From Trueperaceae bacterium (GTDB lineage: Bacteria; Deinococcota; Deinococci; Deinococcales; Trueperaceae): a DNA stretch of 61,275 nucleotides. The notes beneath the pieces were generated by a model that saw only the letters and a list, made by a program, of their open reading frames with translations, did no database searches and was not told the origin of the DNA. The stretch covers positions 32,112 through 93,386 of the forward strand of contig JAGQHN010000004.1 in NCBI GenBank assembly GCA_020431825.1, written 5' to 3'. Below, in pieces: positions 32,928-41,143 of the stretch (its first letter is position 1; each line of letters starts with the position of its first letter). The translations under genes were made by a program, and so were the position numbers.

Positions 32928-33452
32928 ATGAGCATATTAGTTCGTCTGGCGATTGTCTGGTTGCTTATGGGGTTTGCCCTGGGTCTGGTGGCCAGAGGTT
33001 TATGCAAAGATCGGCTCAAGCTTATTCCTTTTGCCTTTAGCTTTTTACCCTGGCTCATTCACCTGCTTTATCTCATTAAGATTTTTGCGGTAGTGCTTAA
33101 TCAGACGCAGCTTATTATCTTTGTGGGCTCGAGTGTGGCGATTGCACTGTTTGTGTTTTGGGTAGGGCTACGCTCTATTGGTCGGGCGGGTCGTTCCCTA
33201 TCTCTACTGCCCATTTTGCTCTTCTTCTTTTATGGTTTTGGTCCTGTCTCCTGGCTAGCTCAATTTGTGGGGCAAGATTTGGCCCTGAGCTATGTTCCGA
33301 CCTTGCTTCTTGCGGCAGGAACACTGTCGGCTTTTAGTATGCTGTTTAGCTATCATTTGCCCACATTTAAGTTTGCAAGAAAGAAGAAAAGCACAAAAGA
33401 AAAGGCAAAATCAGTCAAACTGGATCGTCAGAAAAAACGTCGACAATCCTGA
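32928..33452 (+). CDS. Membrane protein of unknown function (174 aa)
   Basis: A protein with about four hydrophobic helices (residues about 4-22, 30-55, 62-82, 92-135) and a very basic C-terminal tail of about 30 residues (KKKSTKEKAKSVKLDRQKKR), which should lie in the cytoplasm. AAAGGGA lies just before the ATG. I do not recognise the family. Confidence 0.65.
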   Translation: MSILVRLAIVWLLMGFALGLVARGLCKDRLKLIPFAFSFLPWLIHLLYLIKIFAVVLNQTQLIIFVGSSVAIALFVFWVGLRSIGRAGRSLSLLPILLFFFYGFGPVSWLAQFVGQDLALSYVPTLLLAAGTLSAFSMLFSYHLPTFKFARKKKSTKEKAKSVKLDRQKKRRQS

Positions 33453-33520
33453 TTTACACTATGCAGGTGCTTGACATAATTAAGGCATACGGGTTCGTTT
33501 GCCATAAGAGCTATGGATTA

Positions 33521-33543
33521 AGCAAAGCCAGCTTTGCTAGACT
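33521..33543 (+). promoter_or_regulatory. Palindrome abutting the -10 element of the LEA14-like lipoprotein gene
   Basis: AGCAAAGC (33521-33528) and GCTTTGCT (33531-33538) form an 8-bp inverted repeat. Its last base is the first base of TAGACT (33538-33543), which lies exactly 6 nt before the GTG start at 33550. The palindrome is placed like an operator between -35 and -10. Confidence 0.55.
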
Positions 33544-33549
33544 GCTACT

Positions 33550-34482
33550 GTGAAGCGTAGCTTGTGGCACGGTTTTCTTGCTTTAAGTATGGGCCTGGTT
33601 TTTTTGCTGGTGTCGTGTTTGCCAGGGCGCTCGAGCCCCTTGACTCAGGCAAATCCTATAGAACCTATTTTACCACCAGAATATGAACTGGTAGCGGGTC
33701 AAACTGCGATAGAAACCTTTGACCCGCCCGGTGCTGGGGCTCGAGTTAGCCTGACGATTGCCACGCAGGTGCATAACCCCAATGAGTTCGGGGTGCGGCT
33801 AAGGCGCATCACCTATGACATTTTCCTTGATGGCAAAAAGATTGACAGGCAGAGCCTCGAGCTAGATCAGTTTATTTTAGGCAATGCTCAGGTTCCTCTG
33901 AAATTTCCTCTCACAGTTTCATTAGAAAATCGGCTTGAGCTTATGACGGCGGTTGCCAGGGCCTTTACCGGTACACCCTTAAAGTTTAGACTCGAGGGTG
34001 AAACGGTGTTTACTTCGCAAAGTTATGAATTTAAGAGTCGTTTTGTGACGCTGGTAGCAGGGACAACCCTCGCCCGTGAAACCGTACAATCTCCCCTTTT
34101 GAGGCTCGAGGAAAGTAGCAGTGAGGTCTTACTGGTTAGAGAGGGTGCGCCCGTTATTCGCGCGACGGTGCTGGCTACCAATCCCGGGGATGTTGGCTAC
34201 TTTCTTTATGGCAAAGACGTTTCGCTTAGCCTGAATGGTGAAACTTTAGCCTTACAGGACATCAGTCCAGTACCAATTCCTGCTGGGCAGGACAGTCGTT
34301 TTGAACTGCTTTTTTATCCTAACTACACCAATCTTTCAGAGGCGGGTCGGGCTGCGCTCGAGGCTGCCCTGTCGGGTGTTCCTACAGCACTAGATATTCA
34401 GGGAGAATTGCTCATTGATGTTTTGGGGGTCGATACCTTCGAAGTGCCAAGTGGCTGGAAGATTTCTGGTTTTGTTTATTAA
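33550..34482 (+). CDS. Lipoprotein with tandem LEA14/WHy-type domains
   Basis: A 310-residue predicted lipoprotein (lipobox LVSC, Cys about 23). Two domains repeat the water-stress/hypersensitive-response (LEA_2) pattern. The first contains TIATQVHNPNEFGVRLRR followed by YDIFLDGKKI. The second, from about 185, contains ATVLATNPGDVGYFLYGK followed by VSLSLNGE. LEA14-like proteins protect membranes or proteins during drying, which fits a stress-tolerant lineage. This link is inference. The start is GTG with a -10 hexamer 6 nt upstream. Confidence 0.75.
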   Translation: MKRSLWHGFLALSMGLVFLLVSCLPGRSSPLTQANPIEPILPPEYELVAGQTAIETFDPPGAGARVSLTIATQVHNPNEFGVRLRRITYDIFLDGKKIDRQSLELDQFILGNAQVPLKFPLTVSLENRLELMTAVARAFTGTPLKFRLEGETVFTSQSYEFKSRFVTLVAGTTLARETVQSPLLRLEESSSEVLLVREGAPVIRATVLATNPGDVGYFLYGKDVSLSLNGETLALQDISPVPIPAGQDSRFELLFYPNYTNLSEAGRAALEAALSGVPTALDIQGELLIDVLGVDTFEVPSGWKISGFVY

Positions 34483-34566
34483 GAACTTGTTACAGGCTAA
34501 AAGTCTGCTTCTTTAAATCTGTTTTATGCCCTTGATAAGGAGTAACTTTATACTTTCCTTGCTCGA

Positions 34567-34572
34567 TATAAA
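34567..34572 (+). promoter_or_regulatory. Likely -10 element (TATAAA) of the immunity-protein gene
   Basis: TATAAA ends 9 nt before ATG 34582. TTTATACT about 30 bp upstream is an alternative. Confidence 0.4.
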
Positions 34573-34581
34573 GTACGTCCA

Positions 34582-35067
34582 ATGAGAGATCGGCGCTATG
34601 TCGCAATGCACCGAGGTGGGCCACTAAGCCTCGAGCACCACCGTCTTCTGGCTCTCTGGGCTGCGGCGTGTGCGGAACACGTCCTATCCCTTTTTAGTAG
34701 CCGTTGTCCCATGGATAATCGACCGCTAGAAGCTATACATGCGGCGAGAGCCTGGGCCCAAGGCGAACTGAGTGTGGGAAAGGCTCGAGAGGCGTCAGTG
34801 GCAGCACATGCCGCGGCAAGAGAAGCGCACGACAGGGCGGCCACCTATGTGGCTCGAGCTGCTGGTCACGCTGTAGCTACGGCGCACATGGCCGATCATT
34901 CGCCTGGAGCTGCTATTTATGCACTGAAAGCCTTACGATCTAAAGCAAACTTTAACGAGTCTGAGATAAGTCAAGAACATGATTGGCAAATAGCACAGTT
35001 GCCCGAAGAAATCAGAGATTTGGTGCTGTCTACATTTGCCACCAAATTTCCAAAGCTGGATTTATAA
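34582..35067 (+). CDS. Putative immunity protein (Imm5-like family)
   Basis: A 161-residue helical, Ala- and His-rich protein. LEHHRLLALWAAACAEHVL, RPLEAIHAARAWAQGE and AAGHAVATAHMADHSPGAA match the pattern I know from proteins annotated as putative immunity protein (Imm5-like), which in other bacteria neutralise contact-dependent or polymorphic toxins. No toxin gene is seen nearby, so this is an orphan. It is 6 nt upstream of the nucleotidyltransferase gene and probably co-transcribed with it. Confidence 0.7.
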   Translation: MRDRRYVAMHRGGPLSLEHHRLLALWAAACAEHVLSLFSSRCPMDNRPLEAIHAARAWAQGELSVGKAREASVAAHAAAREAHDRAATYVARAAGHAVATAHMADHSPGAAIYALKALRSKANFNESEISQEHDWQIAQLPEEIRDLVLSTFATKFPKLDL

Positions 35068-35073
35068 GAACCC

Positions 35074-35877
35074 ATGGCTTATTCCTTTGAAACCTGTCCA
35101 GTGGCTACCAAGGAACAGCTGAATGAGCTTGTTTTGCGCTTTAGGAACACTTTAGGGGAAAACCTAGTCGGGATATATCTGCATGGTTCGCTGGCTATGG
35201 CATCCTTTAATCCTGACAGAAGTGATCTTGACCTGCTGGCTGTGACCAGAAACAGTTTGAGCGGCGCGAATAAAGGCATCTTGGCTAAATGCTTACTCGA
35301 GCTTTCGCGGCAGCCTCATCCTGTAGAAATTAGCCTCTTGCACTTTGCACAGCTTAAGCACTGGCAGCATCCCTGTTCTTATGATTTTCACTACAGTGAG
35401 TCGTGGCGAAAAAACTTTGAGGCTGAACTCCTTGAGGATGATTGGCACCGTGATTTGGCTCTGACTCGAGTTGACCCAGATTTAGCGGCTCATATTACGG
35501 TACTAAGGGAGCGTGGTCTGGTTTTAACAGGCGAAGCTATCACAAGGGTTTTCCCAGAGGTTCCCAAAAAAGACTATCTAGCCTCAATCAGGGGAGATGT
35601 GCTCGAGTCCCTTGCCACAATCAGAGAAAATCCAGTTTATACGGTACTAAATGCCTGTCGTAGCCTTGCCTTTTTACAGGACAGCAAGGTGCGCTCCAAA
35701 AAAGAGGGAGGAGAATGGGCGCTCGCCGAATTGCCAAGCTTTTGTGAGTTGGTGGCTGCCGCACTTCACGATTATGAAACCAGTAGTCAAACGCTTGAGA
35801 GTGCAGGATCAGACCTTGAAGCTTTTGCCAGTTACATCCGAGAGGTTTTTGGCACCCGGCTGTCTCCAATTACCTGA
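35074..35877 (+). CDS. AadA-like nucleotidyltransferase (possible aminoglycoside adenylyltransferase)
   Basis: A 267-residue protein of the ANT(3'')/ANT(9) type. The nucleotidyltransferase motif is HGSLAMASFNPDRSDLDLLA (GS...D-x-D), and a DUF4111-like helical C-terminal part follows (NPVYTVLNACRSLAFL, KKEGGEWALAEL). Known members adenylate spectinomycin or streptomycin. Environmental homologues often have untested substrates, so resistance is only a possibility. No integron or mobile element is adjacent. Confidence 0.8.
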   Translation: MAYSFETCPVATKEQLNELVLRFRNTLGENLVGIYLHGSLAMASFNPDRSDLDLLAVTRNSLSGANKGILAKCLLELSRQPHPVEISLLHFAQLKHWQHPCSYDFHYSESWRKNFEAELLEDDWHRDLALTRVDPDLAAHITVLRERGLVLTGEAITRVFPEVPKKDYLASIRGDVLESLATIRENPVYTVLNACRSLAFLQDSKVRSKKEGGEWALAELPSFCELVAAALHDYETSSQTLESAGSDLEAFASYIREVFGTRLSPIT

Positions 35878-35927
35878 GCATCTAGTCGCCAGGACGTTTG
35901 TGACATCTTCTATGAAGCTAAAGCTGA

Positions 35928-35933
35928 TATAGT
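35928..35933 (+). promoter_or_regulatory. Likely -10 element (TATAGT) of the serA operon
   Basis: TATAGT ends 9 nt before the serA ATG at 35943, leaving a leader of a few nt at most and no Shine-Dalgarno sequence. Confidence 0.45.
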
Positions 35934-35942
35934 TGCGCGCGT

Positions 35943-37514
35943 ATGTTTAAGATTCTCGTGACCGATAATATGCAACTTGGCGAGTATGACTTTCCAGATG
36001 TCATACTTGATGACCGCGCTGGCATTGAGCGTGCTGAGCTGTTAAAGATAGTTGCTGATTATGATGCCCTGATTACCCGTAGCCGTACTCAGGTTGATGC
36101 CGAACTTATTGCAGCCGCAACAAATTTGAAAGTTTTGGGCCGAGGTGGGGTTGGCATTGATAACATTGATGTTGATTCAGCCAGCCAACGAGGGATTCTC
36201 GTCCTAAATGCCCCAGAAGCCAACAATGTTTCTGCGGCTGAACTGGCGATTACCCTTATGTTAAGTGCCGCCAGAGGCGTTGCCAAATCGGACAGGCTAA
36301 TTCGCAAGGGTACCTGGGATAGAAAATACCTTGGGCGAGAGCTTAAAGGCGCCACGCTTGGCGTTGTTGGTTTGGGGCGCATTGGTTCCTTGGTGACGCG
36401 CCGGGCACAGGGTTTAGGGATGACGGTCATAGGCTACGACCCATATCTGTCTCGCAGACGTGCCGAAGATCTGAATGTCGAGCTGTTTGATGATCTCAAA
36501 ACCATGCTGGCAAAGGCCAACTTTTTAACTGTCCATACCCCCTTAACTGATGAAACTTTTGGCATGATTGGTGCTGATGAGCTGGCAGCCATGCCTGATC
36601 AGGCCATTGTCGTGAATGCGGCTCGAGGCGGAATTATTCAAGAACAAGCCCTTTATGATGCGCTAAAAAGTGGCAAGTTGTTTGCAGCTGGGCTTGATGT
36701 CTTTGTTAATGAGCCGCCTAAAGTCGATCATCCGCTGTTAGAACTTGACAATGTGGTTTTTACTGCCCATCTTGGCGCAAATACCGTAGAAGCACAGGCT
36801 CGAGTCGGTACTGAAATCTTAGAACGTGTTGTTTTGGGTTTGCGAGGTGATTATTCCCGTGGTGCTGTCAACGCCCCTGCCCTTGCTCCCGATGTTATGG
36901 CAGCACTTGGACCCTATCTCAAACTAGGGGAAATTTTAGGAAAAATGGCCTCTCAGTTAGCCAAAGGCCGCACAAAAGATCTCGCCATTGAGTTTTCTGG
37001 CACCTTTCCCCGTGACCCTGACCCGGTGGCGATTGCTGTAACCAAGGGATTTCTCGAGCCCATTCTTGACGAAACGCCTAACTACATAAATGCGCCTTCG
37101 ATTGCCAAGTCTAGAGATATTCGCGTGTCTAAAGTAAGTGATGCTCGCCCAAGAGCCTATACCAGTCATGTGCTGGTCAGTGCTATCAGTGACGAGGGTC
37201 GCGTAGCTATTGGCGGAACCGTATTTGGTGATAGTCCTCGTATTGTCCTTATCAATGATTTCCGCATTGAGGTTTTGCCGCAGGGTACCCTGCTGATATG
37301 CACTAACTATGACCGACCTGGGGCTATTGGTAAGGTAGGAACGGCGCTGGGCAATGCTGGTATAAATATTTCTTCGATGCAGCTCTCTCGTATAGGTGCC
37401 GATGATCTGGCGATGTTTGTCCTGACACTCGATCAGGTTCCTGCCGATGATGATTTGGAATCGCTGCGTAAAATGAGCGATGTTATCAATAGTCTTGAAA
37501 TGGTGAAACTCTAA
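35943..37514 (+). CDS. serA: D-3-phosphoglycerate dehydrogenase
   Basis: A 523-residue NAD-dependent enzyme for the first step of serine synthesis. The NAD-binding motif is VVGLGRIGSLVTRRAQGLGM. Catalytic-region signatures are VVNAARGGII, NEPP and FTAHLGANTVEAQ. The C terminus holds the ASB domain and an ACT domain (TNYDRPGAIGKVGTALGNAG), so it is the long type-1 form, often inhibited by serine. The stop is directly followed by the aminotransferase ATG. Confidence 0.95.
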   Translation: MFKILVTDNMQLGEYDFPDVILDDRAGIERAELLKIVADYDALITRSRTQVDAELIAAATNLKVLGRGGVGIDNIDVDSASQRGILVLNAPEANNVSAAELAITLMLSAARGVAKSDRLIRKGTWDRKYLGRELKGATLGVVGLGRIGSLVTRRAQGLGMTVIGYDPYLSRRRAEDLNVELFDDLKTMLAKANFLTVHTPLTDETFGMIGADELAAMPDQAIVVNAARGGIIQEQALYDALKSGKLFAAGLDVFVNEPPKVDHPLLELDNVVFTAHLGANTVEAQARVGTEILERVVLGLRGDYSRGAVNAPALAPDVMAALGPYLKLGEILGKMASQLAKGRTKDLAIEFSGTFPRDPDPVAIAVTKGFLEPILDETPNYINAPSIAKSRDIRVSKVSDARPRAYTSHVLVSAISDEGRVAIGGTVFGDSPRIVLINDFRIEVLPQGTLLICTNYDRPGAIGKVGTALGNAGINISSMQLSRIGADDLAMFVLTLDQVPADDDLESLRKMSDVINSLEMVKL

Positions 37515-38648
37515 ATGTATAAGCCCAGACTCTTTGCGCCAGGCCCGGTTGAAGTTCCGCCACAAGTGCTCGAGGCTATGGCGCGACCAACCATCCATCA
37601 CCGTACGCCCGAATTTAAAGAATTGTTTTTACGGGTCAGAGAAAAACTGGCTGAGCTTTGCTGTGTTCCGGGTGAAGATGTGCTTATTCTGGCAGGAAGT
37701 GGGACTTCCGCCTTTGAAGCAGGTTTTCTGGCAAGTGTGCCAAAAGGCAGCAAGATCTTAGGAATCAATGCTGGTAAGTTTGGTGAACGCTGGGTCAAGC
37801 TGGCCAGAACTTTCGGCTATGGGGTTACAGACTTGCAGTTTGACTGGGGTAAAGTCGCAGAACCTGCCATGGTTCGGCAAGCCCTCGAGCAAAACCCTGA
37901 TATTTCTGTGGTTATGACCACCCACTCTGAAACATCAACAGGTGCTCTCCACGATGTTCAGGCTCTGGCTAGGGCTATAAGAGAGGTCAGACCTGAGGCG
38001 CTAATACTGGTTGATTGTGTTACCAGTTTAAGTGCTACCGAAGTTCGGCCCAAAGAATGGGGGCTTGATGGTGTCTTCTCTGGTTCACAAAAGGGGCTTA
38101 TGTTGCCACCAGGGCTCGGTTTTGCCTGGCTGTCAGAGCGCGCCTGGGCACAGCAAGATCTAAGTCCCAGTTTTTATCTTGATTTGCGTAAAGAGCGTAA
38201 GTCGCAGGTCAAGGGTGAGACCGCGTATACCCCTGCTGTTAATCTGATTTATGGACTCGAGGCCTCACTTGACATGCTTCTTAATGAAGGTATTGAGCAA
38301 GTCTGGCAGCGGCGTGCAAAGTTTAACGAAGCAATCATGGCCGCGGGCAAGGCTGTTGGCTGTAAACCATACGCAAAAAGGCCCAGCCCTGCCGTTGCTG
38401 CGCTTTATGCCCCCGAAGGTATTGCTGCTCCAGATATCGTTAAAGGTTTTACAAAGCGGGGAATGCGCATTGCTGGTGGGCAGGACCATGCCAAAGCTGT
38501 TATGTTTCGTCCTTCTGCACTGGGCTATGCTGACGCTTTTGATGTTATTAGCATTGCTGCAGCCCTCGAGGCCAGCCTCAGAGACCTTGGTCAAGCTATA
38601 GCGCAAGGTAGTGCCGTCGTCGCTGCTATGCAGGTGTTAGAAGGATAA
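37515..38648 (+). CDS. Class V aminotransferase (alanine-glyoxylate/serine-pyruvate/phosphoserine type)
   Basis: A 377-residue PLP enzyme that starts on the base after the serA stop. N-terminal FAPGPVEVPPQVLEAMARP and the PLP lysine in SGSQKGLMLPPG are typical of the small class V aminotransferases. Right after serA it most likely acts as the phosphoserine aminotransferase, as reported for several archaea and bacteria that lack a classical SerC. Alanine-glyoxylate activity is the alternative. Confidence 0.88.
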   Translation: MYKPRLFAPGPVEVPPQVLEAMARPTIHHRTPEFKELFLRVREKLAELCCVPGEDVLILAGSGTSAFEAGFLASVPKGSKILGINAGKFGERWVKLARTFGYGVTDLQFDWGKVAEPAMVRQALEQNPDISVVMTTHSETSTGALHDVQALARAIREVRPEALILVDCVTSLSATEVRPKEWGLDGVFSGSQKGLMLPPGLGFAWLSERAWAQQDLSPSFYLDLRKERKSQVKGETAYTPAVNLIYGLEASLDMLLNEGIEQVWQRRAKFNEAIMAAGKAVGCKPYAKRPSPAVAALYAPEGIAAPDIVKGFTKRGMRIAGGQDHAKAVMFRPSALGYADAFDVISIAAALEASLRDLGQAIAQGSAVVAAMQVLEG

Positions 38649-38651
38649 GCA

Positions 38652-39206
38652 TTGCCCCAGCTCTTCCTGATCAGACATGCTCCTACATGGCAAGACCCAA
38701 ATCTGGCATCAAAGAACTGGCAATTAAGTCCAGAGGCTGAAACCTCTATTACACCCCTTGCTGCCTATCTGGAAGCTAAAGATATAGACTCTGTCGTCAC
38801 AAGCGAGGAACTCAAAGCTATGGAAACTGGGCGGATTTTGGCTAAACAGTTGAACAAGCCGGTAAGCTTTTTTTCTGGATTAGAAGAGCATAACCGTACA
38901 GGCGTGACCTACCTTGAATATCAAGAATGGAACGCGACTTTAGAACGCTTTTTTAAGATGCCGAATGTTCTGGTGCTGGGACAAGAAACAGCTACTGAGG
39001 CAAAGGAGCGTTTTGCAAAGGCTCTTTATACGCTGTTAAAGATCTATGCTGATCAAAAGCTAGCCGTTGTCAGTCATGCAACCGTAATGGCCCTATTTGT
39101 TGCCTCGCATAATGGTTTAGATTCCTGGAAGTTTTGGCAAACTCTGAAGATGCCTGATTTACTGGTTTTGAACTTGCCAGAGTTTAAGCTCGAGGCTCGC
39201 CTCTAA
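38652..39206 (+). CDS. Histidine phosphatase family protein, possible phosphoserine phosphatase
   Basis: A 184-residue protein with the RHAPT catalytic His motif at its N terminus and the second His in VVSHATVMALFV. This branch includes phosphoglycerate mutase-like phosphatases. It starts (TTG) 3 nt after the aminotransferase stop. With serA and the aminotransferase it would complete serine synthesis if it dephosphorylates phosphoserine, as the metal-independent phosphoserine phosphatases of Hydrogenobacter do. The substrate is inferred from operon position only. Confidence 0.78.
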   Translation: MPQLFLIRHAPTWQDPNLASKNWQLSPEAETSITPLAAYLEAKDIDSVVTSEELKAMETGRILAKQLNKPVSFFSGLEEHNRTGVTYLEYQEWNATLERFFKMPNVLVLGQETATEAKERFAKALYTLLKIYADQKLAVVSHATVMALFVASHNGLDSWKFWQTLKMPDLLVLNLPEFKLEARL

Positions 39207-39212
39207 ACTTGC

Positions 39213-39297
39213 GGTGTACCAGATTTTGTATATCTACTGTGGTGAAAGTCCATGCTGATTGGATGCGCTTTTCTCCACAAACACAAAATTGGACACC
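39213..39297. repeat. MITE-like inverted-repeat element, copy 2
   Basis: The element starts GGTGTACCAGATTTTGT and ends ACAAAATTGGACACC, which are inverted repeats apart from two single-base insertions. The ends match the copy at 19544-19620. The element fills almost exactly the gap between the convergent stops at 39206 and 39301. Confidence 0.65.
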
Positions 39298-39300
39298 TTA

Positions 39301-40050
39301 CTAAAACTGAATAACCCGGTAGTCAAGGCGATTCTCAGCCAAGATCATTTCAAAAAACTGCCGGTGACCCAGAGCATCAATCATGGCAAAATGGTGCTCC
39401 TTATCAATCCAGATACCTTCTTTCATGACCGTATGACCATAGACGCCAAAGCGGTAGCCCGTTTGTTTTAAGAGTTCGGGTTTGTTATACCACCAGGTTT
39501 TTGTATCTGTATCATGATAAAAGAAGTCATCAAAATACTGCATGCCTGGTGTAGGTCCAGCATGGCAAAATTGCACATCGTAGTAGAGAATTTCACGTTC
39601 AAAATTACCCATCCAGGCAGCCAGATCCTCAGGCATTTTGATGCCACCCTTGGCTTCGTTAAATTCATCATGTTTAAGTCCGCCTCTGGTACTTAACTCA
39701 AACTTATGATCCAGCGCAGATTCATCATGATTGCCAAGAATAACCCTGACATTGCCATTGGCTTTGTCAACATAATCTTTAAACCTGTAAAGTTCCCTGA
39801 TTTGTGCCTTGGCTGCACGCCTTAAGTGGTCATGATTTTGAGGGTCGTAGGGTTCTTCACCGACTGCCTGTGCGTAGGCCCTGGCATCTTTATAGTGAAC
39901 CAGATCACCCATAAAGACCACTTGAAAGCGCCCTTCAACAACAGCTTCTGTGGGGTTTAGCTGAGCATCACAGGCATTGGAAGCCTTTAGAGCCAACCAG
40001 GCCTCGGCCCATTGACCATGCACATCGCCTATAGCAATGACCTTGATCAT
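39301..40050 (-). CDS. Calcineurin-like metallophosphatase (PrpE/ApaH-like)
   Basis: A 249-residue phosphatase. Metal-binding motifs run in order: IGDVHGQW at the N terminus, MGDLVHYKDA, GNHDESAL, FCHAGPTPG and VYGHTVMKEG. This matches bis-nucleosyl tetraphosphatase/protein phosphatase-like enzymes. The second motif has His where GD-x-x-D-R enzymes have Asp. GGAG lies about 7 nt before ATG 40050, so the longer frame to 40149 is unlikely. It is 13 nt downstream of ddrA and probably co-expressed with it. Confidence 0.85.
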   Translation of the reverse strand: MIKVIAIGDVHGQWAEAWLALKASNACDAQLNPTEAVVEGRFQVVFMGDLVHYKDARAYAQAVGEEPYDPQNHDHLRRAAKAQIRELYRFKDYVDKANGNVRVILGNHDESALDHKFELSTRGGLKHDEFNEAKGGIKMPEDLAAWMGNFEREILYYDVQFCHAGPTPGMQYFDDFFYHDTDTKTWWYNKPELLKQTGYRFGVYGHTVMKEGIWIDKEHHFAMIDALGHRQFFEMILAENRLDYRVIQF

Positions 40051-40063
40051 GCCCAAACTCCGG

Positions 40064-40699
40064 TCATGCCTGTACCCCCTGCACCAACAGGGCCCTAAGT
40101 TTGGAGTAAAGCTCTCTGGCAGCTTCTGGATTTTGCCCATAGCCCCCATAGCTCACCAGCAGTTTGGCGGCCTCGAGCCCTAAACCATCTTGCCTTAAGC
40201 GGTCAACCAGGCGGTCAATGGCTTGTTGCCCCTCAGGTTTGTCTTGCTTTACTGGCAGGGGCTCAACCGGTACAAACTCGGCAGAAGCAGTAATTTCAGG
40301 TTCATACAAAATGGTTTGATTTTCATAGTCATAATCGACCCAGTAAAGCTTATCTATTGCTGGGCCAGGAAGCATACCAAAAGCTTCCGCCGCATAAACA
40401 AAGGCGTCATAGGCTGCACTAACGGCATCCTGCCAGTCATATTTAAAAGAGGCAACTGCGGCTTTGCAGGTTTCTGCTATTTGCAATTCACAGATAATGG
40501 CGCGGCCTTCGACAGGTAAGAATTTTTGTGACCAGTTTTCCTGCCCCAGTAGCTGATTGAGGCGCTCGGTCACAGCCGCTGTGCGCACCTGGGGCCGAAC
40601 TCTTGCCTGACGGGAATCCTGGGAAAGCTCAACAATACGCCACTCGAGTGCCTCAGGCGGAAAAGGAAAACGTAATTGTGACCAGAGCGATTCCTGCAC
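40064..40699 (-). CDS. ddrA: DdrA-like DNA damage response protein (Rad52 family)
   Basis: A 211-residue protein whose N-terminal half has the Rad52/DdrA pattern: LRFPFPPEALEWRI, then RPQVRTAAVTERLNQLLGQE followed by NWSQKF, and a helical SAAYDAFVYAAEAFGML. In Deinococcus radiodurans, DdrA (about 208 residues) binds single-stranded 3' ends and protects them after irradiation. Length and order of segments agree. The start is GTG with TATACT exactly 6 nt upstream. I did not find the palindromic radiation/desiccation response motif in the upstream 300 bp. Presence of this family is the best taxonomic marker in the window. Confidence 0.82.
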   Translation of the reverse strand: MQESLWSQLRFPFPPEALEWRIVELSQDSRQARVRPQVRTAAVTERLNQLLGQENWSQKFLPVEGRAIICELQIAETCKAAVASFKYDWQDAVSAAYDAFVYAAEAFGMLPGPAIDKLYWVDYDYENQTILYEPEITASAEFVPVEPLPVKQDKPEGQQAIDRLVDRLRQDGLGLEAAKLLVSYGGYGQNPEAARELYSKLRALLVQGVQA

Positions 40700-40705
40700 A
40701 GCAGC

Positions 40706-40711
40706 AGTATA
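40706..40711 (-). promoter_or_regulatory. -10 element (TATACT) of ddrA, leaderless
   Basis: TATACT on the minus strand ends exactly 6 nt before the GTG start at 40699, and no ribosome-binding site is present. Confidence 0.6.
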
Positions 40712-41143
40712 TCAGGCTAATTCTTACAAAGTGCATACTTACTTGCTACCGAGCTTCTTTTATGCAGACCTTAAGAAGTAGTTAGCTACACCAGTCGTAC
40801 AAACAGCAGCCTGGCTTTTGCCAGATTGGTAGCTTAAAAATAGTAGATTTAGCTTTGCTGACCGTCTGGAAAGAGTCCGCTAAAGTCTAAACTGTGGACA
40901 TCAGTTTATAAAAGTCTTTAGCGCAAAAATTTGGAGAAAAGGTCTGGCATTTTGCAATAAGATAAGATGTGCACTTTAAGTTAGTGTCGTGGTACAAACT
41001 AGAGTTAAACTATGAGTCGCTTGAGAAAGGATTACCAGTTAAACGAATAAGCAATTATAGAGAAAACTCAAGTCAGGACAGATGTAAGTGACGAATCTGG
41101 ACTTGCTTCGTATAATGCCGCCGTGGATACTGGGAGGACAACC
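40712..41143. other. Divergent intergenic region between ddrA and the acidic envelope protein gene
   Basis: No gene is seen. It holds both promoters. TATAAT at 41111-41116 precedes the plus-strand gene. A 24-nt stretch at 40876-40899 (ending AAACTGTGGAC) has a close match at 44291-44315 on the far side of that gene, and it forms a weak hairpin. Confidence 0.5.

Noticed and set aside
35074..35877. Definite aminoglycoside resistance gene
   Set aside because: The family match is clear but environmental homologues have untested substrates, and no mobile context is present, so I kept it as a possible function only.
36957..37601. 214-codon frame antisense to serA and the aminotransferase gene
   Set aside because: It is fully covered by two conserved genes and has no ribosome-binding site.
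40712..41122. Radiation/desiccation response motif upstream of ddrA
   Set aside because: I looked for the known palindrome in the upstream region and found no convincing match.
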